Of a stretch of 64,000 nt of DNA, positions 29,769 to 39,600 are shown in pieces. The stretch is from Symbiodinium natans (lineage: Eukaryota; Sar; Dinophyceae; Suessiales; Symbiodiniaceae). The stretch is taken from positions 295,501-359,500 of the forward strand of contig CAJNDS010001524.1 of assembly GCA_905221605.1 (NCBI GenBank). Reading direction: 5' to 3'. The notes under the pieces were generated by a model. The model was not told the origin of the DNA. It worked only from the letters and a program-made list of their open reading frames with translations, and did no database searches. The stretch's first letter is position 1. Each line of letters begins with the position of its first letter. The position numbers and the translations under genes were made by a program.

Positions 29769-30020
29769 GGTGGGGGGGTTGGGTTGCGGGGGTTGGGTTG
29801 CGGGGGTTGGGGGTTTGGGTTGATGGGTTTGGGTTGGGGGGGTCGGGGTGGGGTTGGGTATGGGGGTGGGTTCGGGGGGTTGGGTTGGGGGGGTTGGGTT
29901 GGGGGGGGGCTTGGGGGGTTTGTGACTGGGGGTTGGGGGGGTTGGTGGGGGGGGGGGGGGGGGTGGTTGGGTGGTTAAGGGGTCGGCAGGGTTGGGGGGT
30001 TGGGGGTGGGGGCCAGACCC
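29769..30020 (+). repeat. G-rich GGGGTTGGGTT tract
   Basis: About 250 bp of GGGTTGGG-type units with dozens of G-runs; strong G-quadruplex potential on the plus strand. Open frames over it (29634-30108) are compositional. Confidence 0.85.
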
Positions 30021-30282
30021 CCAACGAAGCACAATAGCTTGCACGTCGGAAGCAATTCCTCATGACGTCATGATCTTCCTTGTTGCCTTCCTGCCAAACC
30101 TTAAACATGAAAAACGCAAAATTCCAAACTCGCTCATGTCAAGAGTCATTGCCACGGGCAGCGCAGCCATGCAAAACTGCGAGGCACGCGGGGGCGATAA
30201 CTGCAACTGTGCAGCGAGCAGCAGCACAACCTATATACACCCTAAACCCTGAACTTGCACTGCTTTCTCAAGGAACTCCTCA

Positions 30283-31008
30283 GTGGTCAGGATGGGGTGG
30301 GCTTTTGAATTGGCTCCACGTGCTCATGGGCTCGAGTTGTATGCTTCAGGCCCCGGCGAAGGCTTAGCATTTGAGATCTTGCGCATCATGACACCACCTG
30401 CTGCAATCGACTTTGCAAGCAGGCGATTGCAGTTGGAGCTATGGGGTGCAAAGCTACGAGGACTTGAGGTTTCGGAAGTTACGGACTTTCGGAGCAGATC
30501 TACCTGGTCTAGGACTTCCATGTTCCAAAACCAAAAAAAACCGCGCAAAACATCCAAACTCTTCCTAGGAAGTCATTCATGTGTTGTTGGATTTGAAGGT
30601 TGCGTTTCCATGGCAGACAAACCTCACAAAACTTACCTTTCTTCAGGGATAAGGCTCTTTTTCGACATTATCCTCAATATTCACAAGGGAACCAATGATT
30701 CCAGTGAACTCCACGGAATGCGGCGAATACCGGATGTCCATGAAAGATACATTCGACCTGCATATTTCCTTTCAAAGTATAGAGCCCTGAAAGCCCATTT
30801 ACATGGGGGATTCCGAAAATGAGGGACCACCAAAATAGACCTCCAAATACATAATAAGATCAACAGACCCCGATAAGGTACCCCAAATTTCGGAAACACC
30901 CACCTGTACGCGCGAGACACGCAAGCGCCTGGGCTCTCCTTGTCATTCGAGGCTCAGGATGCCAGCAAACTCACGCCTCAGGAGTTGTACATTACGGTGC
31001 CTGGATCG
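30283..31008 (+). CDS. Unidentified plus-strand gene, at least two exons
   Basis: Frame 30283-30800 contains EILRIMTPPAAIDFASRRLQ and YIRPAYFLSKYRALKAHLHG. Then 30803-30903 looks like a family G hairpin, and exon 30904-31008 reads LYARDTQAPGLSLSFEAQDA, ending in TVPGS. The donor GTAGG follows at 31009 and runs straight into telomere-type sequence. The first exon's left part is the duplicated segment shared with 22690. Junction not solved; function unknown. Confidence 0.4.
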
Positions 31009-31650
31009 GTAGGTTTAGGGTGTGGGGTTTATAGGGTTTAGGGTTCAGGGTTTGGGGTTTATAGGGTGTAGGGTTTGGGGTTTAGGGTCAGGGTTTAGGG
31101 AGGTGACAGATGAAGAAAGTCAGGGCTCAGGATTCTGAGTTCACGTGGTTCCTTGGCACTTCGCGCCTGTGCCCACGGCAAGCATGCGCAGACGGCCCCC
31201 CTTCTCCCCCCCCCCCAAGGTCTGGTTTGGGGCCTTGGTGGCCTTTTTGGTGAGCAAAAACCGCAGGACTTCTCAGTTGCACCAGACATGGTTTAGGGTT
31301 CCAGGCTTCTAGGTTTATAAGGTTTAGGGTTATAAGGTTTCATCACGACAGGGTAGGCTCAAACACGGACCTGCAAATGGAGAGTTCAAGAGCGCGGGCT
31401 TAACATCCCGACCCCTGCTTCTAAAAGCAATCACTAAACAGGAGACCCTTTCATGTCATGCCATCACAAGATGACGGACCTGACGCCATTACAGATACAT
31501 CAAACCTACTAACTTATACGATTTCCACCCCTGCGATCCCATCCGAAGATGTGCAGTTAGAGTGGACTTGACACGCGTAGGTTTCCATGGTACCCTTGCA
31601 AGGTTCCCTAACTTTCGACCGCCCCCCCTCACCCGTGCCTTGTGGACAAA

Positions 31651-31749
31651 CCAGGATGGGCTATTAGGCCTTAAAATCCCCTTAAAGAACCCTATTAAGG
31701 GCCTTCTAAGGGATTATAGGGCATAATCGCCCATCCTGGAAAGTAACCC
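31651..31749 (+). repeat. Family A hairpin element
   Basis: CCAGGATGGGCTATTAGGCC at the left and GCATAATCGCCCATCCTGG at the right form inverted ends; about 99 bp. Confidence 0.8.
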
Positions 31750-32318
31750 GAAAATTGGGGTCACGTACCCACAAGGTGCCACTCATCCACCCAACTTCCC
31801 TGCCGGCATTGCCTGCTCCTTGATTGAGGCTGGCATCGAGCACTGTCACCTTTGAGCTCCATGAAAGCCCCACATGAGAACATGATAAAGCTCAGCACCC
31901 AGCAGACAAGAATGCACACTACATCCGAGCACAAAGCACTTGAACGACTCTATCGTAACTACTGGAACATGTTGGAGTGCCGGCTAGCACTCACTAGCGA
32001 GTTGAAACCTCGTCAAGTAACATCCCATCTCAGCTAGGTGGTCGTTGCAACGGAAGCAGGACCTTTTCGGCGAATCAAGGTACGCAAGCAGTTGCGAAGT
32101 GATCTCGTCCACAGCCGAGACAAAACCCGAGCTGGCCGCTTCAACTATGTCACAGACAATGATGCAAACAGCTATTCGCCCAAATCTTCATTCAAATTGT
32201 CAAGTCATGCAAGCCAGCTTGGATCAACGGGCTTCTAGTTATAAATTAGACTCTGGCAAGGACGCCTCCTTTGCGGCGCCTTCCCCAAGTTAATGAGCTG
32301 GTGTCAGCTCGAGTGAGC

Positions 32319-33848
32319 CTAGCGCATCGTCGGAGTGACCTGCTGGTACGGGTAGCTGTAGGCAGGCTGGTAGTTTGGCACCTGCTGGTAGCTTGCTGCC
32401 TGCTGGTAGCTTGGCGCCTGCTGGTAGCTTGGTGCCTGCTGGTAGTACTGCGGCACCGGGGTCATTTGAGAAGGCTGGGCACCGGCGTAGGTCATGCCCT
32501 GGTACTGCTGATATCCGGGAGTCGCCATGGGAGCAGCCGCGGAGGGAGCTGGTTCTGGGGCCTCCTCGACCAAAGGCGCCTTCTCCACGCTTGCGGCACG
32601 CTTGGACTTCTTTTTCTTCTTCTTCTCGTCTCCGGACATGAAGTAGTAGGCGCCGCCGGCAACAGCGAGGCACCCCGCAATGCCACCAATCACGCCGTAG
32701 ACCGTGTTGTTGCTGCCTCCCTCGGCTCCAGGCGCAGCGCCCAACTGTTCCACCTCCTCACCCGTCTTGGCCGAGAGCTTGTTGATCTCGTCTGCCGCCG
32801 ATCCCAAGAGTTCCTGTGCGGACTTTCCCGTCGCCTGGCCCGCCTCACCCGTCTCATCCACCAGCTTGTTCAACTCGGCTCCGACCGATCCTAGGAGTTC
32901 GTTCGCAGACTTTTGCATCTTCTGGGCCGATGGGGGAAGTGTCACAGCGCCTGCTGCTGATTCCACAGCCTGGCTCGCCGACGCTTGCATCTTCTGGGCC
33001 GCCTCACCCGTCTGGCTCGCCAGCTGGTTCACCTGCGTGTTCATCTGGTCCGCTGCCGATCCCAGAGCTTGGTTCGCCGACGCTTGCATCTTCTGGGCCG
33101 CCTCACCCGCCTGGCCCGCCAGCTGGTTCATCTGCGTGTTCACTTGGTCTGCTGCCTTTCCTAGGAACTCGTTTGCTGACTTTGCCAAGTTGGGCATCGG
33201 GGGAAGTGTCGCGCCTGGCGCCAAGGTCGGAAGCACGAAGCCATCCGCCGTCTTGGCCGCCAGCTTGTTGATCTCCGCTGCTGCTGATCCCAAGAGGTCG
33301 TGTGCCGACTCTGTCGCCGACTTGGCTGCGTCACCCGTCTGGCCCGTCAGCTTGTTCATCTGGTCCGCCAGCGATCCGAGGATGTCGTTCGCCGCCTTTT
33401 CCGCCTGCTTGGCCGTCGCAGTCGTCTGATCCGCAAGCTGGTTCATCTGCGTGTTCATCTGCTCTGTTGCAGAATTTGCAAAGTCGTTCGCCGACTTCTC
33501 CATGTTCTTTGCCATGTCTCCCGCCTGACCCGCCATCTTGCTGATCGCATCGTCGCCGCAGGTCTTCGGTCCGCTGGTTGCTTTCTCGTCGACTACCTCT
33601 TTCCCGATCTCCGGGTAGAGGAAGCATGCACCGCCCGGGAAGGAGTCCTCCTTCCATGTGAAGTGCTTGCAGGTCGGATTCAGCAGGCAGCTCGTCTGAC
33701 AAGCCTTGGAGTCAAAGAGGTATGCGCCGTTGGGAAGCGTGTTTGCGGTGTCCGAGTAGGCCACGCCCTTCACTGCGCAAGACGGCATGTTGCTTGCATC
33801 GGCCGTGGCGCCGCGGAGGGCAAGGAGGACGCAGGCGCCGCGAATCAT
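32319..33848 (-). CDS. Paralogue of the 27189 gene (copy 2)
   Basis: 509 residues, nearly identical to copy 1 (for example GMTYAG for GVTYAG near the tail). Same signal peptide, Cys module, membrane span and QQAPSY tail. Its 3' flank matches copy 1, but its 5' flank diverges just upstream of the start codon (after AAAGCGAGGG on the plus strand), so it probably has a different promoter. Same strand and tandem with copy 3, about 0.5 kb away. Intronless. Confidence 0.85.
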   Translation of the reverse strand: MIRGACVLLALRGATADASNMPSCAVKGVAYSDTANTLPNGAYLFDSKACQTSCLLNPTCKHFTWKEDSFPGGACFLYPEIGKEVVDEKATSGPKTCGDDAISKMAGQAGDMAKNMEKSANDFANSATEQMNTQMNQLADQTTATAKQAEKAANDILGSLADQMNKLTGQTGDAAKSATESAHDLLGSAAAEINKLAAKTADGFVLPTLAPGATLPPMPNLAKSANEFLGKAADQVNTQMNQLAGQAGEAAQKMQASANQALGSAADQMNTQVNQLASQTGEAAQKMQASASQAVESAAGAVTLPPSAQKMQKSANELLGSVGAELNKLVDETGEAGQATGKSAQELLGSAADEINKLSAKTGEEVEQLGAAPGAEGGSNNTVYGVIGGIAGCLAVAGGAYYFMSGDEKKKKKKSKRAASVEKAPLVEEAPEPAPSAAAPMATPGYQQYQGMTYAGAQPSQMTPVPQYYQQAPSYQQAPSYQQAASYQQVPNYQPAYSYPYQQVTPTMR

Positions 33849-34350
33849 GGCTCTCGCGGAAGCTTCTTGGAAAGCGAGGGTTCGAAGAACGGCTGAGAGA
33901 ACAAGAGCAGAGCCGCGAAGCGCCCACAAGACTCAAGCGTTCGGGATGTGTGCAAGATTCTGTCACTGCAAATCTGAGACATTGCCTCTCTTTTTCTCCG
34001 AAAGGCTCAATGCGGCAGCGACTGCAAAGTAACAAGGCATCCGGTCCGGACACTGGGACGACAGCTAGCAGACTCAGTGGGGACACTTTGGGCGAAAGGT
34101 ATGATTATGTGCCTAATGCAGCTGTAGCTGGATGCGGGCCACAACCGTTCCGAGGCAATCAAAACCCGAGCTGGCGACTTCCGCGTGTGGAGGGCACAAG
34201 GCTCTCCACCCAATGCAAATTGCGACAACTATCCGATATATCACAACCACCAAGCAACTCTTCAGACTGTCCTGTCGTCAGCTCGGAACAGCTTCTTAGA
34301 GAAAATGTGCCAGGGGCTGCTTCTTCGAAGCTTGCCTGGCGTCAGCTCAC

Positions 34351-35880
34351 TCAGCGCATCGTCGGAGTGACCTGCTGGTACGGGTAGCTGTAGGCAGGCT
34401 GGTAGTTTGGCACCTGCTGGTAGCTTGCCGCCTGCTGGTAGCTGGGCGCCTGCTGGTAGCTTGGTGCCTGCTGGTAGTACTGCGGCACCGGGGTCATTTG
34501 AGACGGCTGGGCACCAGCGTACGCCATGCCCTGGTACTGCTGAAATCCGGGAGTCGCCATGGGAGCAGCCGTGGAGGGAGCTGGTTCCGGGGCCTCCTCG
34601 ACCAAAGGCGCCTTCTCAACGCCGACGGCACGCTTGGACTTCTTTTTCTTCTTCTTCTCGTCTCCGGACATGAAGTAGTAGGCGCCGCCAGCAACAGCGA
34701 GGCACCCCGCAATGCCACCAATCACACCATAGACCGTGTTGTTGCTGCCTCCCTCGGCTCCAGGCGCAGCGCCCAACTGTTCCACCTCCTCACCCGTCTT
34801 GGCCGAGAGCTTGTTGATCTCGTCTGCCGCCGATCCCAAGAGTTCCTGTGCGGACTTTCCCGTCGCCTGGCCCGCCTCACCCGTCTCATCCACCAGCTTG
34901 TTCAACTCGGCTCCGACCGATCCTAGGAGTTCGTTCGCAGACTTTTGCATCTTCTGGGCCGATGGGGGAAGTGTCACAGCGCCTGCTGCTGATTCCACAG
35001 CCTGGCTCGCCGACGCTTGCATCTTCTGGGCCGCCTCACCCGTCTGGCTCGCCAGCTGGTTCACCTGCGTGTTCATCTGGTCCGCTGCCGATCCCAGAGC
35101 TTGGTTCGCCGACGCTTGCATCTTCTGGGCCGCCTCACCCGCCTGGCCCGCCAGCTGGTTCATCTGCGTGTTCACTTGGTCTGCTGCCTTTCCTAGGAAC
35201 TCGTTTGCTGACTTTGCCAAGTTGGGCATCGGGGGAAGTGTCGCGCCTGGCGCCAAGGTCGGAAGCACGAAGCCATCCGCCGTCTTGGCCGCCAGCTTGT
35301 TGATCTCCGCTGCTGCTGATCCCAAGAGGTCGTGTGCCGACTCTGTCGCCGACTTGGCTGCGTCACCCGTCTGGCCCGTCAGCTTGTTCATCTGGTCCGC
35401 CAGCGATCCGAGGATGTCGTTCGCCGCCTTTTCCGCCTGCTTGGCCGTCGCAGTCGTCTGATCCGCAAGCTGGTTCATCTGCGTGTTCATCTGCTCTGTT
35501 GCAGAATTTGCAAAGTCGTTCGCCGACTTCTCCATGTTCTTTGCCATGTCTCCCGCCTGACCCGCCATCTTGCTGATCGCATCGTCGCCGCAGGTCTTCG
35601 GTCCGCTGGTTGCTTTCTCGTCGACTACCTCTTTCCCGATCTCCGGGTAGAGGAAGCATGCACCGCCCGGGAAGGAGTCCTCCTTCCATGTGAAGTGCTT
35701 GCAGGTCGGATTCAGCAGGCAGCTCGTCTGACAAGCCTTGGAGTCAAAGAGGTATGCGCCGTTGGGAAGCGTGTTTGCGGTGTCCGAGTAGGCCACGCCC
35801 TTCACAGCGCAAGACGGCATGTTGCTTGCATCGGCCGTGGCGCCGCGGAGGGCAAGGAGGACGCAGGCGCCGCGAATCAT
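34351..35880 (-). CDS. Paralogue of the 27189 gene (copy 3)
   Basis: 509 residues. Differences from copies 1 and 2 cluster in the cytoplasmic tail (RAVGVEKAP, GFQQYQGMAYAG). Its 5' flank matches copy 1 (CTTGGAAAGCGAGGGCAGCG, GCGAGACATTGCGAGACAGC), but its 3' flank differs from copies 1 and 2. The mosaic of flanks suggests unequal exchange or gene conversion. Intronless. Confidence 0.85.
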   Translation of the reverse strand: MIRGACVLLALRGATADASNMPSCAVKGVAYSDTANTLPNGAYLFDSKACQTSCLLNPTCKHFTWKEDSFPGGACFLYPEIGKEVVDEKATSGPKTCGDDAISKMAGQAGDMAKNMEKSANDFANSATEQMNTQMNQLADQTTATAKQAEKAANDILGSLADQMNKLTGQTGDAAKSATESAHDLLGSAAAEINKLAAKTADGFVLPTLAPGATLPPMPNLAKSANEFLGKAADQVNTQMNQLAGQAGEAAQKMQASANQALGSAADQMNTQVNQLASQTGEAAQKMQASASQAVESAAGAVTLPPSAQKMQKSANELLGSVGAELNKLVDETGEAGQATGKSAQELLGSAADEINKLSAKTGEEVEQLGAAPGAEGGSNNTVYGVIGGIAGCLAVAGGAYYFMSGDEKKKKKKSKRAVGVEKAPLVEEAPEPAPSTAAPMATPGFQQYQGMAYAGAQPSQMTPVPQYYQQAPSYQQAPSYQQAASYQQVPNYQPAYSYPYQQVTPTMR

Positions 35881-37210
35881 GGCTCTCGCGGGCGGAAACT
35901 TCTTGGAAAGCGAGGGCAGCGAAGGTGCGAAGAACAGCTGCGAGACATTGCGAGACAGCTCCGATTCAGCATAGCTGCCAACATGGCATTTGCAACAGTC
36001 CGTGGCAGCCTAGGCCGCAAGGCGTCAGAGTTTTTTGTATGATTCCCCTCCTCGGATTTCTCGAGATACCCTTCACGTTGCCCGCCCTTTCTTGCAAAAG
36101 TTTTCGGGTTTTTCAATGGAGAACAGTGATATTCACGCGCCTAACCCGAAACCCTGTAAACCCTAAACCCTAAACCCCCCTACCCCTAAAAGCATCTCCG
36201 CGCTGGCCGGGGACGCAGCGTTCAAAAAACAAATTTTTTGAATGTTTGCTCATGAACCTGGGACTCTATTTACCTACAGCTTCTCTAGTAGTAGCTACCC
36301 CTCAATTACTAGTAGGTATCACCCATTAAACTGAAGGTGAAGAGAGTCCCAGGAAGGCAGTGCGGCATGCCAAACGCTGTAAGCCGTTTAGGGTTTAGGG
36401 TTTAGGGTTTAGGGTTTAGGTGGCTCCATGAAGAGCCGGCGCGGTGCCCCGGCTCACGCCGCGCCTCTGCTTCAGAAATTCGCTCCAGGGGGGGACGAGC
36501 GCGGAAGGGTTGCAGAACCCTAAACCCTATACAGCCTAAACCCTGCACCCTAAAAAGCCTAAAAAGCCTATAAACCCTATGAAGCCTAAATAAAGCCTAC
36601 AAAGCCTAAAACCTAAACCCTAAAGTTCCAGGCTTAGCCCAGATTGCGTGGTGCAGGAGACTCCGCGTACAGCACTGGTCCGAGAAGTGGGTTTTAGGCG
36701 CCTCGAACATGCCATGTCACCTTTTCGGGCTTACTTGGAGGGTCATGGGCAATTCAGTACCTGTCACAGGAAGCATTCTCAAAACTTTGGATTCTTGGCC
36801 CGGTGCTAGATACTTGTGCACGTGGCTGGTGTGCTCACTGCGGCCAGATCTGAATGAGCAAGCCGCAATGACTTTCGCGCAAAGAAGCTGACCCTAAACC
36901 CTATAAACCCTAAACCCTAAACCCCAAACCCTAAACCCTAAACCCTAAACTGCAGGCAAGGCTGGCAGCTGCTAGGACCCCCCGGCAAGCTGTGGCACAT
37001 CAAAATCTCGGACAGAAGCGGCTTTCTTTTTGCAGACAGCACCTCTTCTGTACAAGGCTGTAGATCTACATGTAGGGGCCTTGTAATGATTAGAATAGGG
37101 CTTTTTGGGGGGAGTTATTGGAGTATCATTACAAAGGGACCACATACGGAAATACGATTAGTCATCATCCCGGCCCCTAAATATTACTCACACTCAAGGG
37201 AGGGGCCGCT

Positions 37211-38538
37211 TCAGGGATAGGGCCGGCCAGGGCCAAACCGCTTGATTTTGATCTCATCGCCCACGTCGTCCACCATGGCATACATCCACAAAGGCCGGCC
37301 GTCAGCCTGCGGTAAGGGGACCCCCAGAGACTCTGTGGATCCGACCATCTTCTCGTTGCAATAGAACCTTCGTAGCCCAGGAACTTGGAACCATATTACA
37401 ATCAAGAGCACCCTTTTTTGGCTGGCTATTTCATAAAGGGAGCCCATAAACAAAAAAAAAAGGGGAAAGGGTACCACTGGGCTACCAAGGAACTCGACTA
37501 GACGAGCCTCAGGATCTGTGTAGACCACGATGATGTCACCCTCTGAGACGCCAGCGACGCCCGGAGGGTCCAAGCGCTTGCCGCCGAAGAAGAAGAGCGG
37601 CATCGCCTGTCCCAGAGGGTCCATCTGTAGTACTATTTTGGAATTAGGTACCACAAAAAACTCTATTTAGTATGGTTCTTGGGTACCTAATTCCATAATG
37701 GTACTACAAATGGACCCTCTGCCTTCTTTCTTGAGAAGATCCAAGTGCTGTCGACGGAAAGGTTCGAGATGCCAGATGTCTTCTCCAAGCGGCCTTAGCT
37801 GCTGAGCTCATAAGCCCCCCCAAACAAGTGTACACTTGCAGTTCTATAAGGGGGTTGTAGTATCCCTAAACCCTAAACCATAGTATCCCACAATACGCGA
37901 AAAGTGTACTCGTTTTCAGCTACTAAGAGGCTCTTGTCGTAAGTCACACCGAAGGACATCTCATCTCTGCAGCGTACCACCTCAAACTCCACGAAGCACG
38001 GCTCCTGTCTAGGGTTTAGAGATGAAGGTTGTTTAGGGTGTAGGGTTTAGGGTTTAGGGTTTAGAAGGCTCCTGAATGCCATGGCTCAAGAAGACGTTGT
38101 TGGAGTCTGGGGACCTTAGGGTCTTCCGCACGTGGCTCTCACCACGAATCTCGATGCCTCGATGCTCGGCGATGGCAAGCTTCCCAAGGTCCAAGAGAGG
38201 ATCGAACCTATACTCCCCCTTAGAACCTTAATAATAATAATGCTTGTTAATATCCTCTTGGGTTTTATATAAACAAAAATATAAAAAAATAACTCCCAAG
38301 GGGGATACAGACACTTCAGGAGCTGCACTTCAAGCTCCATCTGACCCTCCTTCAGGAAACTTTCAAGCTTCATCTCTTCATCCATGCGCTCAGCTTTTGC
38401 TAGCAGGCGAAAAGTCGCAGGATCCAGCGCCCAGGATTTCGCCACGGCATCCTTGATGGCTTTCGCCGTTTCCGTGGCAGGAAGCTCAAGTTCCAGCGAG
38501 CGTCCGACGAGATCCGCCACACTGACTTTTACCGACAT
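37211..38538 (-). CDS. Ubiquitin-like/SPRY-type protein, six exons, 264 residues
   Basis: Exons in order: 38315-38538, 38072-38207, 37932-38004, 37720-37793, 37494-37624, 37211-37367 (224, 136, 73, 74, 131, 157 nt; sum 795, all in frame, stop at 37211). Residues 1-75 are ubiquitin-like (MSVKVSVADLVGRSLELELP, RLLAKAERMDEEMKL). The rest resembles a SPRY/B30.2 fold: FGVTYDKS, then GDIIVVYTD, LVEFYCNEKMVGS and a PLWMYAMVDDVGDEIKIKRF end. SPRY domains bind partner proteins; an adaptor role is family-based inference. The 37719/37624 junction is the least certain (GA donor). All five introns are repeat-family or telomeric inserts. Confidence 0.75.
37368..37493 (-). mobile_element. Intron 5: family C introner
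   Basis: 126 bp. Donor GA/GTTCCTTGG, acceptor CGAAG/GTTC: GTTC is duplicated and supplies the donor. Element ends CTTGGTAGCCCAG and CTGGGCTACGAAG are inverted. The spliced frame gives LVEFYCNEK, a SPRY-like continuity. Confidence 0.85.
37625..37719 (-). mobile_element. Intron 4: long-arm hairpin introner (family N)
   Basis: Plus-strand arms GGGTCCATCTGTAGTACTAT (from 37618) and GGTACTACAAATGGACCC (to 37717) extend further inward as inverted repeats of about 36 bp. The best in-frame junction is GCA/GAGGGT to CTACAG/ATGGAC (GA-AG), but arm symmetry leaves the exact sites open. Confidence 0.6.
37794..37931 (-). mobile_element. Intron 3: family E introner, GC donor
   Basis: 138 bp. Donor AAGA/GCCTCTTAG, acceptor GCTAAG/GCCGC: GCC is duplicated and supplies a GC donor. 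The spliced frame reads DKSRLEKTSGISNL. Carries a nested telomeric insert at 37858-37889. Confidence 0.8.
37858..37889 (+). repeat. Nested telomeric insert with 9-bp direct repeat
   Basis: TAGTATCCC at 37858-37866 and 37881-37889 flanks TAAACCCTAAACCA. The sibling element 18706-18816 has no telomeric sequence at the corresponding place. Confidence 0.8.
38005..38071 (-). mobile_element. Intron 2: telomere-repeat insert with perfect 8-bp direct repeat
   Basis: 67 bp. GGCTCCTG (plus strand) stands at 38000-38007 and 38067-38074. Between them are 59 bp of TTTAGGG-type sequence (sense strand CCCTAAA with variants). Donor ATTCAG/GAGCC and acceptor GACAG/GAGCC give a GA-AG intron, phase 0. Intron length equals insert plus one direct repeat (59+8). 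Confidence 0.85.
38208..38314 (-). mobile_element. Intron 1: family D introner
   Basis: 107 bp, donor CTGAA/GTGTCT, acceptor GTATAG/GTTCG, phase 2. Same family as 24453-24546 and 59567-59668, which share CTCTTGGGTTT and AAACAAAAAT cores. Confidence 0.8.
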
Positions 38539-39048
38539 GGCCCAGTGCGAAAAAGGCTCCAACCCCCTTGTTTGCTGAAAGCTGCAGGAGGTTCAGACAT
38601 GAAGCAGGGTTTATATTTCTGTTTTTGGTGAGTGTATATAAGGTTCCTTTTGAACATTGGTGAGTGTATATATTGGGTGTCCTTTTGGGGGTACAAGAAA
38701 TATATACCCTGCTTCACATCTCTTCCAGATCAAAGTTCTCAAATGCGTCCAAGACATCTAGAGCTGGCTTCTGGAATCCATTGGGATGTTCCCCCTGCTC
38801 TACTAGCAGTCTTGGGATGATACTACCCCCCCTCTTCTATAGCTCCTATTCAGGACTCTTCGTAGGAGGAGGGAACACCAAGGCATACCCTAAACCCGAA
38901 ACCCTAAACCCGAAACCCGAAACCCTAAACCCTAAACCCTATAGTACACTCAGGCTGAGGCGCCGGTGCTGCTGACGCAGGAGGGATCTGAGCCTCGGCT
39001 GGCTGTGAGAAAGATTTGCGGCGCTACCCCAGCACCCAACAACTGGCC

Positions 39049-39144
39049 GGTTCTTAGTAGGGTTTGAGAGAATGAGGGCCCTACATTAATCCCTTAAAGG
39101 GTATATATAGGGCCCCCCCATTCCCTCATTCCCTACTAAGAACC
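39049..39144 (+). repeat. Hairpin element (family K)
   Basis: GGTTCTTAGTAGGG and CCCTACTAAGAACC are perfect inverted ends; the interior AATGAGGGCCC/GGGCCCCCCCATTCCCTCATT is also partly inverted. Confidence 0.75.
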
Positions 39145-39511
39145 AGGGGGAAAAGCGTCTGAAGCTTCAGCAGGCCTCGTCCCCTAAATGACTTTGGTGG
39201 CGTCGGGCAAGCAACTTTTATGGGTCGGGTTCGTGCGCGAAGTTACGTCCCATGTTGAGGCATGGGGGTTGCCAGGATCCCCTTTTCGGGTGTCCCAACC
39301 AGCGTGCCCTTCTGTTGCGCCTTTCAGGGCTTAGGGCAAACTAACTCCTTCCGGATGGTTTGGGGTTTGGGGTTTAGGGTTTAAGGTTCAGGCTTTGCAG
39401 GCTTTGCCCCTAACCCAAACCTTGAAATTTGGGCTTAGGGCTTAGCCCCTAAAGTCATTGAACTCCAAATAGGGCTGAGCTGAGGGCGACTAGTACTCTA
39501 GAGGGGTTTAG

Positions 39512-39521
39512 GGTTTAGGGT

Positions 39522-39560
<39 letters not shown>

Positions 39561-39600
39561 GCTTGAGGCTTGAGGATTGAGGGTTGAGGGGATCTAAGCC
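39512..39600 (+). repeat. Variant heptamer array TTGAGGG
   Basis: Two TTTAGGG units are followed by about ten TTGAGGG or TTGAGGC units. The same variant recurs near 39700-39720. Confidence 0.85.
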
